DNA of 64,000 bases, taken from AP-15 sp963733945 (lineage in GTDB: Bacteria > Pseudomonadota > Alphaproteobacteria > ATCC43930 > CGMCC-115725). Below the pieces are notes generated by a model. It was not told the DNA's origin and searched no databases. It saw only the letters and a list, made by a program, of their open reading frames with translations. This document shows positions 16,646 to 23,829 of the stretch, one piece after another; the stretch's first letter is position 1; every line of letters begins with the position of its first letter. Position numbers and translations under genes: made by a program. The stretch spans positions 1 to 64,000 of the forward strand of contig CAVTFD010000050.1 in the NCBI GenBank assembly GCA_963733945.1, in the 5' to 3' direction.

Positions 16646-17884
16646 ATGGCAGCGACCATTTTCGCCAACTGCGCGGTTCTCGACGGCACTCGACGGGAGC
16701 GGCGCGAGGGTCATCACGTTCTGGTCGAGGGCGGGCAGATCCGCGAGATCTCGGACCGGCCGATCAGTAGCGCCACCGCTGAGATCGTCGATCTCAAGGG
16801 CGGCACCCTGATGCCGGGGTTGATCGACGCGCATGTTCACGTGATTGCCGTCGACCAGGTGCTGGCGCGGCTATCGGAGCGGCCGGTCAGTCTGGTGACA
16901 TTGCAGGCCGCGCGCGTGCTGGAGGGCATGCTGCAGCGCGGGTTCACCACGATCCGCGACGCCGCCGGCGCCGATGGCGGGCTCGCCGAGGCGGTGCAGG
17001 AGGGGCTGGTGTGCGGCCCGCGGATTTTCCCCTCGGGACAGGCGTTGAGCCAGACCGGCGGGCATGGCGATCTGCGGCCGCGCACGCGCTCGGTATCGGT
17101 TGTTGCCTGCGCCTGCTGCGAGGGCGGGGCCGGGCTCGCCCGCATCGCCGACGGTGTTGCGGAATGCCGCCGCGCCGCGCGTGACGAGCTGCGCAAAGGA
17201 GCGACCCAGATAAAGATCATGGCCTCGGGCGGCGTCGCCTCGCCCTACGACCCGGTGTGGAACCTGCAATACAGCGAAGAGGAGGTGCGCGCGATCGTCG
17301 AGGAAGCGCGCGCTTGGCATACTTATGTGATGGCGCATGCCTATACGCCCGAGGCGATCCGCCGCTCGATCGATTTCGGCGTGCGCTCGATCGAGCACGG
17401 CAATCTGATCGACCGCGCAACCGCCGAGCATGTCGCCGGCGCCGATGCATTCGTTGTCCCGACCCTCGTCACTTTCGATGCGATGCACCGCTTTGGCCGC
17501 GAGCTCGGGTTTCCCGAGGTGAGTCTCGCCAAGCTCGGCGACGTGCGCGAGGCGGGATTGCGCTCGCTCGAAATATTGCAGGCGGCAGGGGTCAAAATCG
17601 GTTATGGCACTGATCTGTTGGGCCCGATGCACTGCCACCAGTCGCGCGAATTCGTGATCCGCGCCGAGGCGATGGCGCCGTTCGACATCATTCGCTCGGC
17701 GACCGCGGTCAATGCTGAACTGCTGAACCGCAGCGGCGAGCTCGGCGTCGTCGCCCCCGGTGCCCGAGCCGACCTGATCGCCGTCGACGGCAACCCCCTC
17801 GCCGACATCTCCTTGCTCGACGGCCAAGGCGAACACCTGACCCACATCATGAAGGACGGCGTGCTTTACAAGAAGTCTGCTTAG
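16646..17884 (+). CDS. Metal-dependent amidohydrolase (imidazolonepropionase-like)
   Basis: A 412-residue amidohydrolase-superfamily enzyme that should hydrolyse a C-N or similar bond. The metal ligands are visible: HVH at residues 63-65 (GLIDAHVHV), a likely carboxylated lysine K189 in QIKIMASGG, H230 in MAHAYTP, H250 in SIEHGN and D322 in YGTDLLG. This arrangement matches the prolidase/imidazolonepropionase-like branch, often acting on peptides or xenobiotic amides. GAGGGAA precedes the ATG by about eight bases. No transporter is immediately adjacent, although a catabolic district lies to the right; a link is possible but unproven. Confidence 0.87.
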   Translation: MAATIFANCAVLDGTRRERREGHHVLVEGGQIREISDRPISSATAEIVDLKGGTLMPGLIDAHVHVIAVDQVLARLSERPVSLVTLQAARVLEGMLQRGFTTIRDAAGADGGLAEAVQEGLVCGPRIFPSGQALSQTGGHGDLRPRTRSVSVVACACCEGGAGLARIADGVAECRRAARDELRKGATQIKIMASGGVASPYDPVWNLQYSEEEVRAIVEEARAWHTYVMAHAYTPEAIRRSIDFGVRSIEHGNLIDRATAEHVAGADAFVVPTLVTFDAMHRFGRELGFPEVSLAKLGDVREAGLRSLEILQAAGVKIGYGTDLLGPMHCHQSREFVIRAEAMAPFDIIRSATAVNAELLNRSGELGVVAPGARADLIAVDGNPLADISLLDGQGEHLTHIMKDGVLYKKSA

Positions 17885-17924
17885 GTTCCGCGAGTAGGCC
17901 CAAGTCGCCTGTTGTTTGCGGGTC

Positions 17925-18257
17925 TCAATCCGCGAGCCCCATGACGAATGCCAATGCCACATTGAGCCGCGCCATGTCCGCGGCCCCAAGTCGACCGATC
18001 TGTTCGCCGATCCGCTCGCGCCGTACAGTAACCGGTCTGTCCGCCATAACCTGAGAGCGAACCCGTAGCCCCGTTTCCGAACCAGGCTCGATCGTGATAC
18101 GGAAATCCGCCTCCGCCAATTCGGATGTCATTTGGCAGATCACGACCGAGGCGTGGTTCTCCGGGATGGCATTCGACTGTACGATGACAGCTGGGCGCGG
18201 TTTGCCGTAATCGCCGGGCGCGGCGATGATAACGACGTCACCGCGGCTCATCGGCAT
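17925..18257 (-). CDS. MazF/PemK-type toxin, endoribonuclease family
   Basis: 110 residues with the MazF/PemK fold: SRGDVVIIAAP, then GKPRPAVIVQSN, an ICQMTSE-type strand and a C-terminal helix ending in ALAFVMGL. These toxins cleave mRNA at short sequences when their antitoxin is lost. The coding region overlaps the upstream antitoxin by 14-20 bases, the usual arrangement for co-translated pairs. Two starts, ATG 18257 and ATG 18251, are equally plausible; a longer frame to 18293 would overlap the antitoxin more deeply and is unlikely. It is convergent with the amidohydrolase gene, forty bases away. Confidence 0.88.
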   Translation of the reverse strand: MPMSRGDVVIIAAPGDYGKPRPAVIVQSNAIPENHASVVICQMTSELAEADFRITIEPGSETGLRVRSQVMADRPVTVRRERIGEQIGRLGAADMARLNVALAFVMGLAD

Positions 18258-18450
18258 CGAATTCGGACGCCGCTTCGATCCATAGGAGCGCATCGCGCTC
18301 GCTGTCGGGGTTCAGCCCTGCGACCTGGGCCGCGATCCGGTTGCGCACGGCTTCTGAGCGCGCGTCGGGCACCACCAGCCGCAATTCCCGCAAGCCCTTC
18401 CGCCGGCGCCGTTGCCTCATGAACTTCATCCGCTCGGCGGGTTCGGCCAT
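18238..18450 (-). CDS. MazE-like antitoxin (DUF3018-type)
   Basis: A 70-residue basic protein with MKFMRQRRRRKGLRELRLVVPD near its start and a C-terminal acidic tail (EAASEFDADEPR). This matches the antitoxin family annotated as MazE-like or DUF3018: an N-terminal DNA-binding part and an acidic tail that would fold onto the toxin. The start at 18450 is supported by GGAGGAAT eight bases upstream. It is followed, overlapping, by the MazF-type toxin. A palindromic operator-like sequence and promoter lie directly upstream, consistent with self-repression by the antitoxin or complex. Confidence 0.85.
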   Translation of the reverse strand: MAEPAERMKFMRQRRRRKGLRELRLVVPDARSEAVRNRIAAQVAGLNPDSERDALLWIEAASEFDADEPR

Positions 18451-18466
18451 CGGATTCCTCCATATC

Positions 18467-18506
18467 GTAACGCGCGGCAATGTAACGCGTTACGAACGAA
18501 AAACAA
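18467..18506 (-). promoter_or_regulatory. Promoter with palindromic operator for the MazEF-type pair
   Basis: On the leftward strand, TTGTTT (18501-18506) and TACATT (18479-18484) are 16 bases apart. Between and across them sits the perfect 12-base palindrome GTAACGCGTTAC (18482-18493), and the half-site CGCGTTAC recurs at 18467-18474. The palindrome overlaps the -10 box, so a bound antitoxin would block the polymerase, the standard autoregulation of such operons. Binding itself is inferred. Confidence 0.55.
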
Positions 18507-18523
18507 GTCAGCAGCCCTTCGCC

Positions 18524-19816
18524 TCATTCGGCCGCGTTTTTGCGGCCGTAGCGGCGGACGCGGAGATCGGCTTGCTCCTTGTGGCCCCAGAAGCGTTCGA
18601 TCGCGCATAGACGGCTGCAATATTCGCCGATCATGACGCTCGCCTCGGGGGTCTTGACCTCCTGATAGGTGCAGGTCTTCAGGAACTTGCCGACCCACAG
18701 GCCGCCGGTGTAGCGGGCGGCGCCCCTGGTCGGCAATGTGTGGTTGGTGCCGATCACCTTGTCGCCGTAAGCAACATTGGTCTCAGGACCGAGAAACAGC
18801 GCGCCGTAATTCTGCAGCCGGTCGAGCCAGCTTCGCGGCTCTGATGTCAGCACTTCGACATGCTCGGCGGCGATGCGGTCGGCCTGTGCCGCCATCTCGT
18901 CGTCGTCGGCGCAGAGGATGACCTCGCCGTAATCGCGCCAAGAGACGCTTGCGACATCGGCGGTCGGCAATACGCCCAGCTGGCGGTCGACCTCGGCGAT
19001 CGTCGCATGGGCCAGCCTTTCCGAGGTGGTCAGCAGGATCGCCGGTGAGGTCGGGCCGTGCTCGGCCTGGCCCAGCAGATCGGTTGCACACATCTCAGCG
19101 TCGGCGGTCTCGTCGGCGATCACCAGTATCTCGGTTGGACCGGCGAACAAATCGATGCCGACCTTGCCAAAGAGCTGGCGTTTCGCTTCGGCGACATAAG
19201 CGTTGCCGGGACCGACCAGCATGTCGACCGGCTTGAAGCTCTCGGTGCCGAGCGCCATCGCCGCGACCGCCTGGACGCCGCCCAGCACATGGATCTCGTC
19301 GGCGCCGCCGAGATGCATCGCCGCGATCGTCTCGGGATGCGGCCCGCCCTGGTTGGGCGGGGTGCAGGCGGTGATGTGGCCGACACCGGCGACTTTAGCG
19401 GTGACGATCGACATATGCGCCGAGGCGACCATCGGATAGCGCCCGCCCGGCACATAGCAGCCGACCTTGCCGACCGGTATGTGGCGATGGCCGAGCACTA
19501 CCCCCGGCAACGTCTCGACCTCGACATCCTTTAAAGACGCGCGCTGGATCTCGGCGAAATTGCGGATCTGGCCTTGGGCGAATTTGATGTCGGCTATCGT
19601 CTGCGGCGACACTTTGCCGACAAGCGCCGCGATTTCGTCGTCCGAAAGGCGGAAGCTAGGCGGCGACCATTTGTCGAAACGCTCGGAGAGTTTGCGCACC
19701 GCCGCATCGCCGCGCTCGGCGACATCGGCGATGATGCTTTCGACGGTGGCGCGAGTTTTGGCGTCGGCCTCTTCCTGCTGGCCGGCGAGTGCGGCAGTTT
19801 TAATCTGTCGCGGCAT
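18524..19816 (-). CDS. Histidinol dehydrogenase family protein (probable catabolic paralogue)
   Basis: A 430-residue NAD-dependent HisD-fold enzyme. The zinc and catalytic residues of HisD are retained: Q250 and H253 (GQAEHGP), the E318-H319 pair (AAEHVEVL), D352 (YGDKVIGTNH), and H412 (WGHKEQAD). The GKVGCYVPGGRYPM and VGPGNAYVAEAKR segments are also family hallmarks. It is not in a histidine operon; it sits with an SDR dehydrogenase, a TRAP-type binding protein and a dead ABC-type binding protein. In such places HisD paralogues, for example the sulfopropanediol dehydrogenase HpsN, oxidise other alcohols. Whether this one serves histidine synthesis or catabolism cannot be settled from the window. 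Confidence 0.85.
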   Translation of the reverse strand: MPRQIKTAALAGQQEEADAKTRATVESIIADVAERGDAAVRKLSERFDKWSPPSFRLSDDEIAALVGKVSPQTIADIKFAQGQIRNFAEIQRASLKDVEVETLPGVVLGHRHIPVGKVGCYVPGGRYPMVASAHMSIVTAKVAGVGHITACTPPNQGGPHPETIAAMHLGGADEIHVLGGVQAVAAMALGTESFKPVDMLVGPGNAYVAEAKRQLFGKVGIDLFAGPTEILVIADETADAEMCATDLLGQAEHGPTSPAILLTTSERLAHATIAEVDRQLGVLPTADVASVSWRDYGEVILCADDDEMAAQADRIAAEHVEVLTSEPRSWLDRLQNYGALFLGPETNVAYGDKVIGTNHTLPTRGAARYTGGLWVGKFLKTCTYQEVKTPEASVMIGEYCSRLCAIERFWGHKEQADLRVRRYGRKNAAE

Positions 19817-19825
19817 GACTTCCTC

Positions 19826-20788
19826 CTATTCGATCAGTTCGTCGGCCTGCGCCAGCAGTACCGGCGGCACGCTGAGGCCCAGCGCCTTCGCGGTATTGAG
19901 GTTGATCGCCAGCTCGATTTCGACCGGTTGCTGGACCGGCAGATCAGCAGGCTGAGCGCCCTTGAGGATTCTCCCCACGTAAATGCCGATCTGGCGGAGG
20001 GCGGCCGTCATGCTTGGTCCGTAGCTGATCAGGCCGCCGGACCAGGCTGCTATGCTCCAGCCGAAAATCGCCGGAACGCGGTCGCGCATAGCCAGCACCG
20101 CGAGACGCGCGGACCGGTTGTTCAGAAACGGGTCGGCGTCGATGACGAGCCCGCCGGCGCGCAGCTGGGGTAGTGCCGTGAAAGCGGCATCGATATCCTC
20201 ATCGTCACCGGCCTTCAGAATATGGAGCTTCACCCCTTTCGCGCGCGCCTCACTCTGTGCATTACGGATCGCAGCCTCGGCGGTCGCGGCGTTCGGGTTG
20301 ACAAGCAACGCGAATACCCTGGCCTGTGGAACCAATTCCGACAGCAGCTCAAGCCGCTTGGCCATCAGCTCGACGTCGATCATGCTGACGCCCGTCAGGT
20401 TGCCGCCCGGGCGGGCAAGACCGGCAACCAGGCCCTCAGCGACCGGATCGCCGCTCAAAAAGACGATGGGGATCGTCGCGCTGGCGCGTTTGGCGGCCTG
20501 TGCGGCAGCCGGCCCCACTGCTGCGATCACGGCGACCTTGCGACCCACGAGATCTGCAGCCATGGCGGGAAGTCGATCATACTGTCCGTCCGCCAAGCGG
20601 TATTCGATCGCGACGTTCTGCCCCTCGACATAGCCGGTTTCGCTCAATCCCTCCGAGATTCCCTAGCCGAACACCCTGGCACTGGAGAGATAGCCGACGA
20701 CCGGGATCGTTTTCTGCTGCGCAGGAGCCGGGAATGGTGCCGCGACTGCCACGCCGCCAAGCATGAACACGATCTCGCGGCGGCGCAT
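19826..20788 (-). pseudogene. ABC transporter substrate-binding protein (ABC_sub_bind family), nonsense codon
   Basis: The body from 20647 (SETGYVEGQNVAIEYR, QYDRLPAMAADL, VGPAAAQAAKRASATIPIVF) is the ABC_sub_bind family, periplasmic ligand-binding proteins common in soil alphaproteobacteria. Upstream in the same frame from the ATG at 20788 a signal peptide is present (MRRREIVFMLGGVAVAAPFP...) followed by PVVGYLSSARVFG, and then an in-frame TAG at 20663-20665. Compared with family members, several residues are also missing between the LSS strand and the GLSETGY helix. The body alone, starting at TTG 20647, would lack export, so this looks like a recently inactivated gene. No ABC permease or ATPase is nearby. 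Confidence 0.8.
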
Positions 20789-20791
20789 CAA

Positions 20792-21550
20792 TCACCATGC
20801 GGTCCAGCCGCCGTCGACGAGGAGGCTCGATCCGGTGACGAGGGCGGCGGCGGGCGAGGCGAGAAACACGACCGCGGACGCCACCTCCTCGACCGTGCCG
20901 AGCCGGCCCAATGGGATATGGTCGAGCACCCATTTGCGGAATGTCGGATCGTCGAAAAATGGCCGGACTAGCGGCGTGTCGATGAAAGTCGGAGCGATCG
21001 AGACCACGCGCACGCCCTTTGGCGCCAGTTCGACCGCCATCGCCTTGGTCAGCCCTTCGATCGCGTGCTTGGTCATGACGTAGACGGTGCGGTCGCGCTC
21101 GGAGCCGACATGGCCCATCTGCGAGGACATATTGATGATGACGCCCTCGCCCTGGGCGACCATCCGCCGCGCCGATGCCTGCGCCACGAAAAACGCCGCG
21201 CGGACGTTGAGGGTCAGCAGCCGGTCGAGGGTGTCCTCATCGACCTCGAGAAAGGGCTGCGGCCGGTTGAGGCCGGCATTGTTGACCAAAATATCGAGGG
21301 CGCCGAGATCGGCGACGGCGCGGCGCACTGCGGCGCTGTCGGTCACGTCGAGCGGCAGCACCTGCGCGTGTCCCCCGTTTTCCTTGATTTCACGTGCGAC
21401 CTCTTCGAGTTGGCCAAGCGTTCGGCTGACCAGCACCAGCGCGGCATCGGCGCTAGCGAGCGCCAGGGCTACCGCGCGACCGATCCCACGCCCGGCGCCG
21501 GTGACGAGCGCCGTCTTGCCGTCGAGACGGAAGGGCCGCTCGACCTCCAT
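20792..21550 (-). CDS. SDR family NAD(P)-dependent oxidoreductase
   Basis: A classical short-chain dehydrogenase of 252 residues. The cofactor motif TGAGRGIG is at 17-24, NNAG at 90-93, and the catalytic residues are the serine in INMSSQMG (about 142-143), Y157 and K161 (YVMTK). The C-terminal LVDGGWTAW is typical. It probably oxidises a secondary alcohol or reduces a ketone; the substrate is unknown. It is four bases from the adjacent pseudogene start and six from the TRAP binding-protein stop, so the hisD-like, ABC-like, SDR and dctP genes look like one leftward transcript. Confidence 0.92.
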   Translation of the reverse strand: MEVERPFRLDGKTALVTGAGRGIGRAVALALASADAALVLVSRTLGQLEEVAREIKENGGHAQVLPLDVTDSAAVRRAVADLGALDILVNNAGLNRPQPFLEVDEDTLDRLLTLNVRAAFFVAQASARRMVAQGEGVIINMSSQMGHVGSERDRTVYVMTKHAIEGLTKAMAVELAPKGVRVVSIAPTFIDTPLVRPFFDDPTFRKWVLDHIPLGRLGTVEEVASAVVFLASPAAALVTGSSLLVDGGWTAW

Positions 21551-21555
21551 CCGCG

Positions 21556-22485
21556 TCAGCCTTTGATCTCACCCGCGTAGGACTCGAGGAGCCGCCATGC
21601 CGCCGGACCGGCCTTTTCACGCCAGCGCGCGTAAAACCCGCCGAGGCCGGCCCGAAAGCTCGCGACATCTGCGGTGTTGACCGCCATGTCTTTGCGGGTC
21701 AGTTCCTCCGCGCCGGCGGTATTGATCTGTTCGGTGTCCTGGCGCTGGAGCAGCGCGTGTTTCTCGGCGTTGCGCTCGACGACCTCCTGGATGTCTCGCG
21801 GCAGAGCGGCCCAGGCATCGGCATTGGCCAGGAGGGTGAAGCCCGACCACCAATGGCCGGTCAGGCTCAGATAATTCTGCACCTCGTAGAGCTTCAGCGA
21901 CAATACGACGCCGAGCGGGTCGCTCTGGCCGTCGAACCGGCGCTCCTTCAGCGCATCGTACATCTGGCTGAACGGGACATACCCCGCCTCGGCCCCGAAG
22001 GTCGCAAAGAAATCTTGGGCGATTTCACCCCCCGGGCTGCGGATCTTCACCCCGGCGAGATCGGCGGCTGAATGGATCGGGCGCGTGCTCGTCGTTAGAT
22101 GGTGAAAGCCGTTCTGCATCGAAAGGCGGAAGGCGTGGAGGCCGTTCTGCGCCAGCTCGCTGCGGATCTTGTCGCCGAGGGCGCCGTCGAGTGCCGCGAA
22201 CACCGCCGCCGAATCCTTGAACGCGAACGGTAGCAGCGGCAACGCGCTGGTCGGCGCGACGCCGCCCAGGGTTGCCCCGGCGACCATGAATTCGAGCCTG
22301 CCGGCGCGCAGGTCGGCGAACATCTGAGGGTCCGGGCCGAGGCGGCTTTCCGGAAACACATCGATCCGGAATTGCCCGTTGGTCTCGCGGCCGATCGCCT
22401 CGGCCATCTCGGTCAGCCGTTTCTGGGTCGGGCTGCCGATCGGTTGGTTCAGGCCGAGCCTATAGCCGAAAGCTGCTGCATTCAT
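21556..22485 (-). CDS. TRAP transporter DctP-type substrate-binding protein, no signal peptide
   Basis: 309 residues with the DctP fold: RLTEMAEAIGRETNGQFRIDVFP, LRAGRLEFMVAG, DLAGVKIRSPGG, and SQMYDALKERRFDGQSDP all match family landmarks where the solute and its carboxylate-binding arginine lie (KIR). Such proteins normally carry a signal peptide, but here the protein begins MNAAAFGYRLGLNQPIGSP and goes straight into the mature fold. GGAAGG precedes the ATG at 22485, supporting that start; the frame upstream (to 22542) also gives no signal peptide. No DctQ or DctM membrane gene is visible. It may be a decayed or cytoplasmic binding protein. Confidence 0.82.
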   Translation of the reverse strand: MNAAAFGYRLGLNQPIGSPTQKRLTEMAEAIGRETNGQFRIDVFPESRLGPDPQMFADLRAGRLEFMVAGATLGGVAPTSALPLLPFAFKDSAAVFAALDGALGDKIRSELAQNGLHAFRLSMQNGFHHLTTSTRPIHSAADLAGVKIRSPGGEIAQDFFATFGAEAGYVPFSQMYDALKERRFDGQSDPLGVVLSLKLYEVQNYLSLTGHWWSGFTLLANADAWAALPRDIQEVVERNAEKHALLQRQDTEQINTAGAEELTRKDMAVNTADVASFRAGLGGFYARWREKAGPAAWRLLESYAGEIKG

Positions 22486-22633
22486 GATTGAAACCTTCCC
22501 TCTGCCGCGAGACGGCCGGCGGCTGATATTGAACCTTTCCACGCCGGTGTGCCATCAGGTGACGAGCGTCGGCGGCGGCGTTGCGGGAGGACCGAATCGG
22601 CGCCACCGCGCGAGCGACAAAGGAGCAAATGAG

Positions 22634-23431
22634 ATGTCCGATCCAGCGATCGACCAACCGACCGTGCCGACGCTGAGCGTGGCGCAGGGTCGCGCGATCG
22701 TGCGGCTCAACCGGCCGCGCCAGCACAATCGCCTCGAACCGCAGGATCTGGGGGTGCTCGAAGAGGTGTTCGCGCGGGCCGACGCAGACCCGTCGATCCG
22801 AGTTCTGGTGCTGACCGGCACTGGGAAAAGCTTCAGCTCGGGCTTTCATATCGGCGCGCTCGCCGACCGCATTGCGGGGAATGAGGGCAGGGCGGAGGAT
22901 CGCGATGCGTTCGAGCGCACCGTCGACCGGCTCGAAAGCCTGCGAGTGCCTACGATTGCCGCGCTCAATGGCAGCGTTTATGGCGGGGCCACCGATTTGG
23001 CGCTCGCCTGCGATTTTCGCATCGGGGTCGAAGGCATGCGGCTGTTGATGCCTGCGGCTCGGCTCGGCATCGTCTATTACGCGAGCGGCCTCCGTCGCTA
23101 TGTGACCCGGCTGGGCGTCGCCGCAGCGAAAAAGCTGTTTCTGACTGCGCAGCCGATCGAAGCGGACGAGATGCTTGATATCGGCTATCTCGACGAGATT
23201 GTTCCGGTCGAGAGCCTGATGGGCCGCGCCGAGGCGCTCGCCGCCACCCTCGCGACAAACGCACCGCTGGCGGTTGCCGGTCTCAAGCGGGCGATCAACG
23301 AGACCGCCGCGGGCAATCTCGACCGCGACGCGCTCGCCGCCATTCGCGCGCTGTGCTCCCAATCCGAGGACCACGCCGAGGGGGTGCGAGCCTGGACCGA
23401 GAAACGCGCGCCGACGTTTGTCGGACAGTAG
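22634..23431 (+). CDS. Crotonase-fold (enoyl-CoA hydratase/isomerase family) protein
   Basis: 265 residues of the crotonase fold, which binds acyl-CoA and stabilises an enolate. The oxyanion-hole segments are FSSGFHIGAL (about 67-75) and LNGSVYGGATDLALACD (about 111-127). The two glutamates that enoyl-CoA hydratases use are replaced: the first position is D121 and the second, in LLMPAARLG, is A141. A true hydratase is therefore unlikely; isomerase, hydrolase or another enolate reaction is possible. The start at 22634 is supported by AAGGAG; the frame remains open further upstream. It is divergent from dctP across about 150 bases and convergent with the S4 gene. Confidence 0.88.
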   Translation: MSDPAIDQPTVPTLSVAQGRAIVRLNRPRQHNRLEPQDLGVLEEVFARADADPSIRVLVLTGTGKSFSSGFHIGALADRIAGNEGRAEDRDAFERTVDRLESLRVPTIAALNGSVYGGATDLALACDFRIGVEGMRLLMPAARLGIVYYASGLRRYVTRLGVAAAKKLFLTAQPIEADEMLDIGYLDEIVPVESLMGRAEALAATLATNAPLAVAGLKRAINETAAGNLDRDALAAIRALCSQSEDHAEGVRAWTEKRAPTFVGQ

Positions 23432-23439
23432 TGAGCGCG

Positions 23440-23829
23440 CTAAAGCAGCGATCTCGAAGGACTGGTCGCCGCAGCGTCGCTCCCTGGCTCGGGGTCGGCG
23501 AGCAGCGGCGTCCACTCCGGGACCGGTTCGGAGAGACGCACCGGCGTGGTGGATTGCTCGTATAGCTGGCGCGCCTCGATGGCTGGGCCACGGCGGGTCC
23601 CCAGCGCCAACACCCGCAGCGTGCGCCGAAATTGGCCTTGCGGCACGATGACGACGTCGCCGATCCGAATCGCGTGGTTAGGCTTGCGAACGGCGGCTTG
23701 ATTAACGCTTACCGCCCCCTGTGCGCACAACCGGCCGGCGAGCGAGCGGCTTTTGACCAGACGTGCGAACCACAGCCACTGATCGATCCGCCGGCTGAAG
23801 GTTTCGGTCGAGCGATCGCCGGCGATCAA
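23440..23829 (-). CDS. S4-domain RNA-binding protein (Hsp15-like)
   Basis: A 129-residue basic protein with an S4 RNA-binding domain near residues 14-70 (RIDQWLWFARLVKSRSLAGRL, GAVSVNQAAVRKPNHAIRIGD). This matches the heat-shock protein Hsp15 family, which binds stalled 50S subunits carrying a nascent chain. The start appears to be TTG at 23829, overlapping the helicase stop by four bases (TTGA), so translation is coupled. The C-terminal third is low in order and family-variable. Pairing with the Suv3-like helicase suggests a joint role in RNA handling. Confidence 0.87.
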   Translation of the reverse strand: MIAGDRSTETFSRRIDQWLWFARLVKSRSLAGRLCAQGAVSVNQAAVRKPNHAIRIGDVVIVPQGQFRRTLRVLALGTRRGPAIEARQLYEQSTTPVRLSEPVPEWTPLLADPEPGSDAAATSPSRSLL

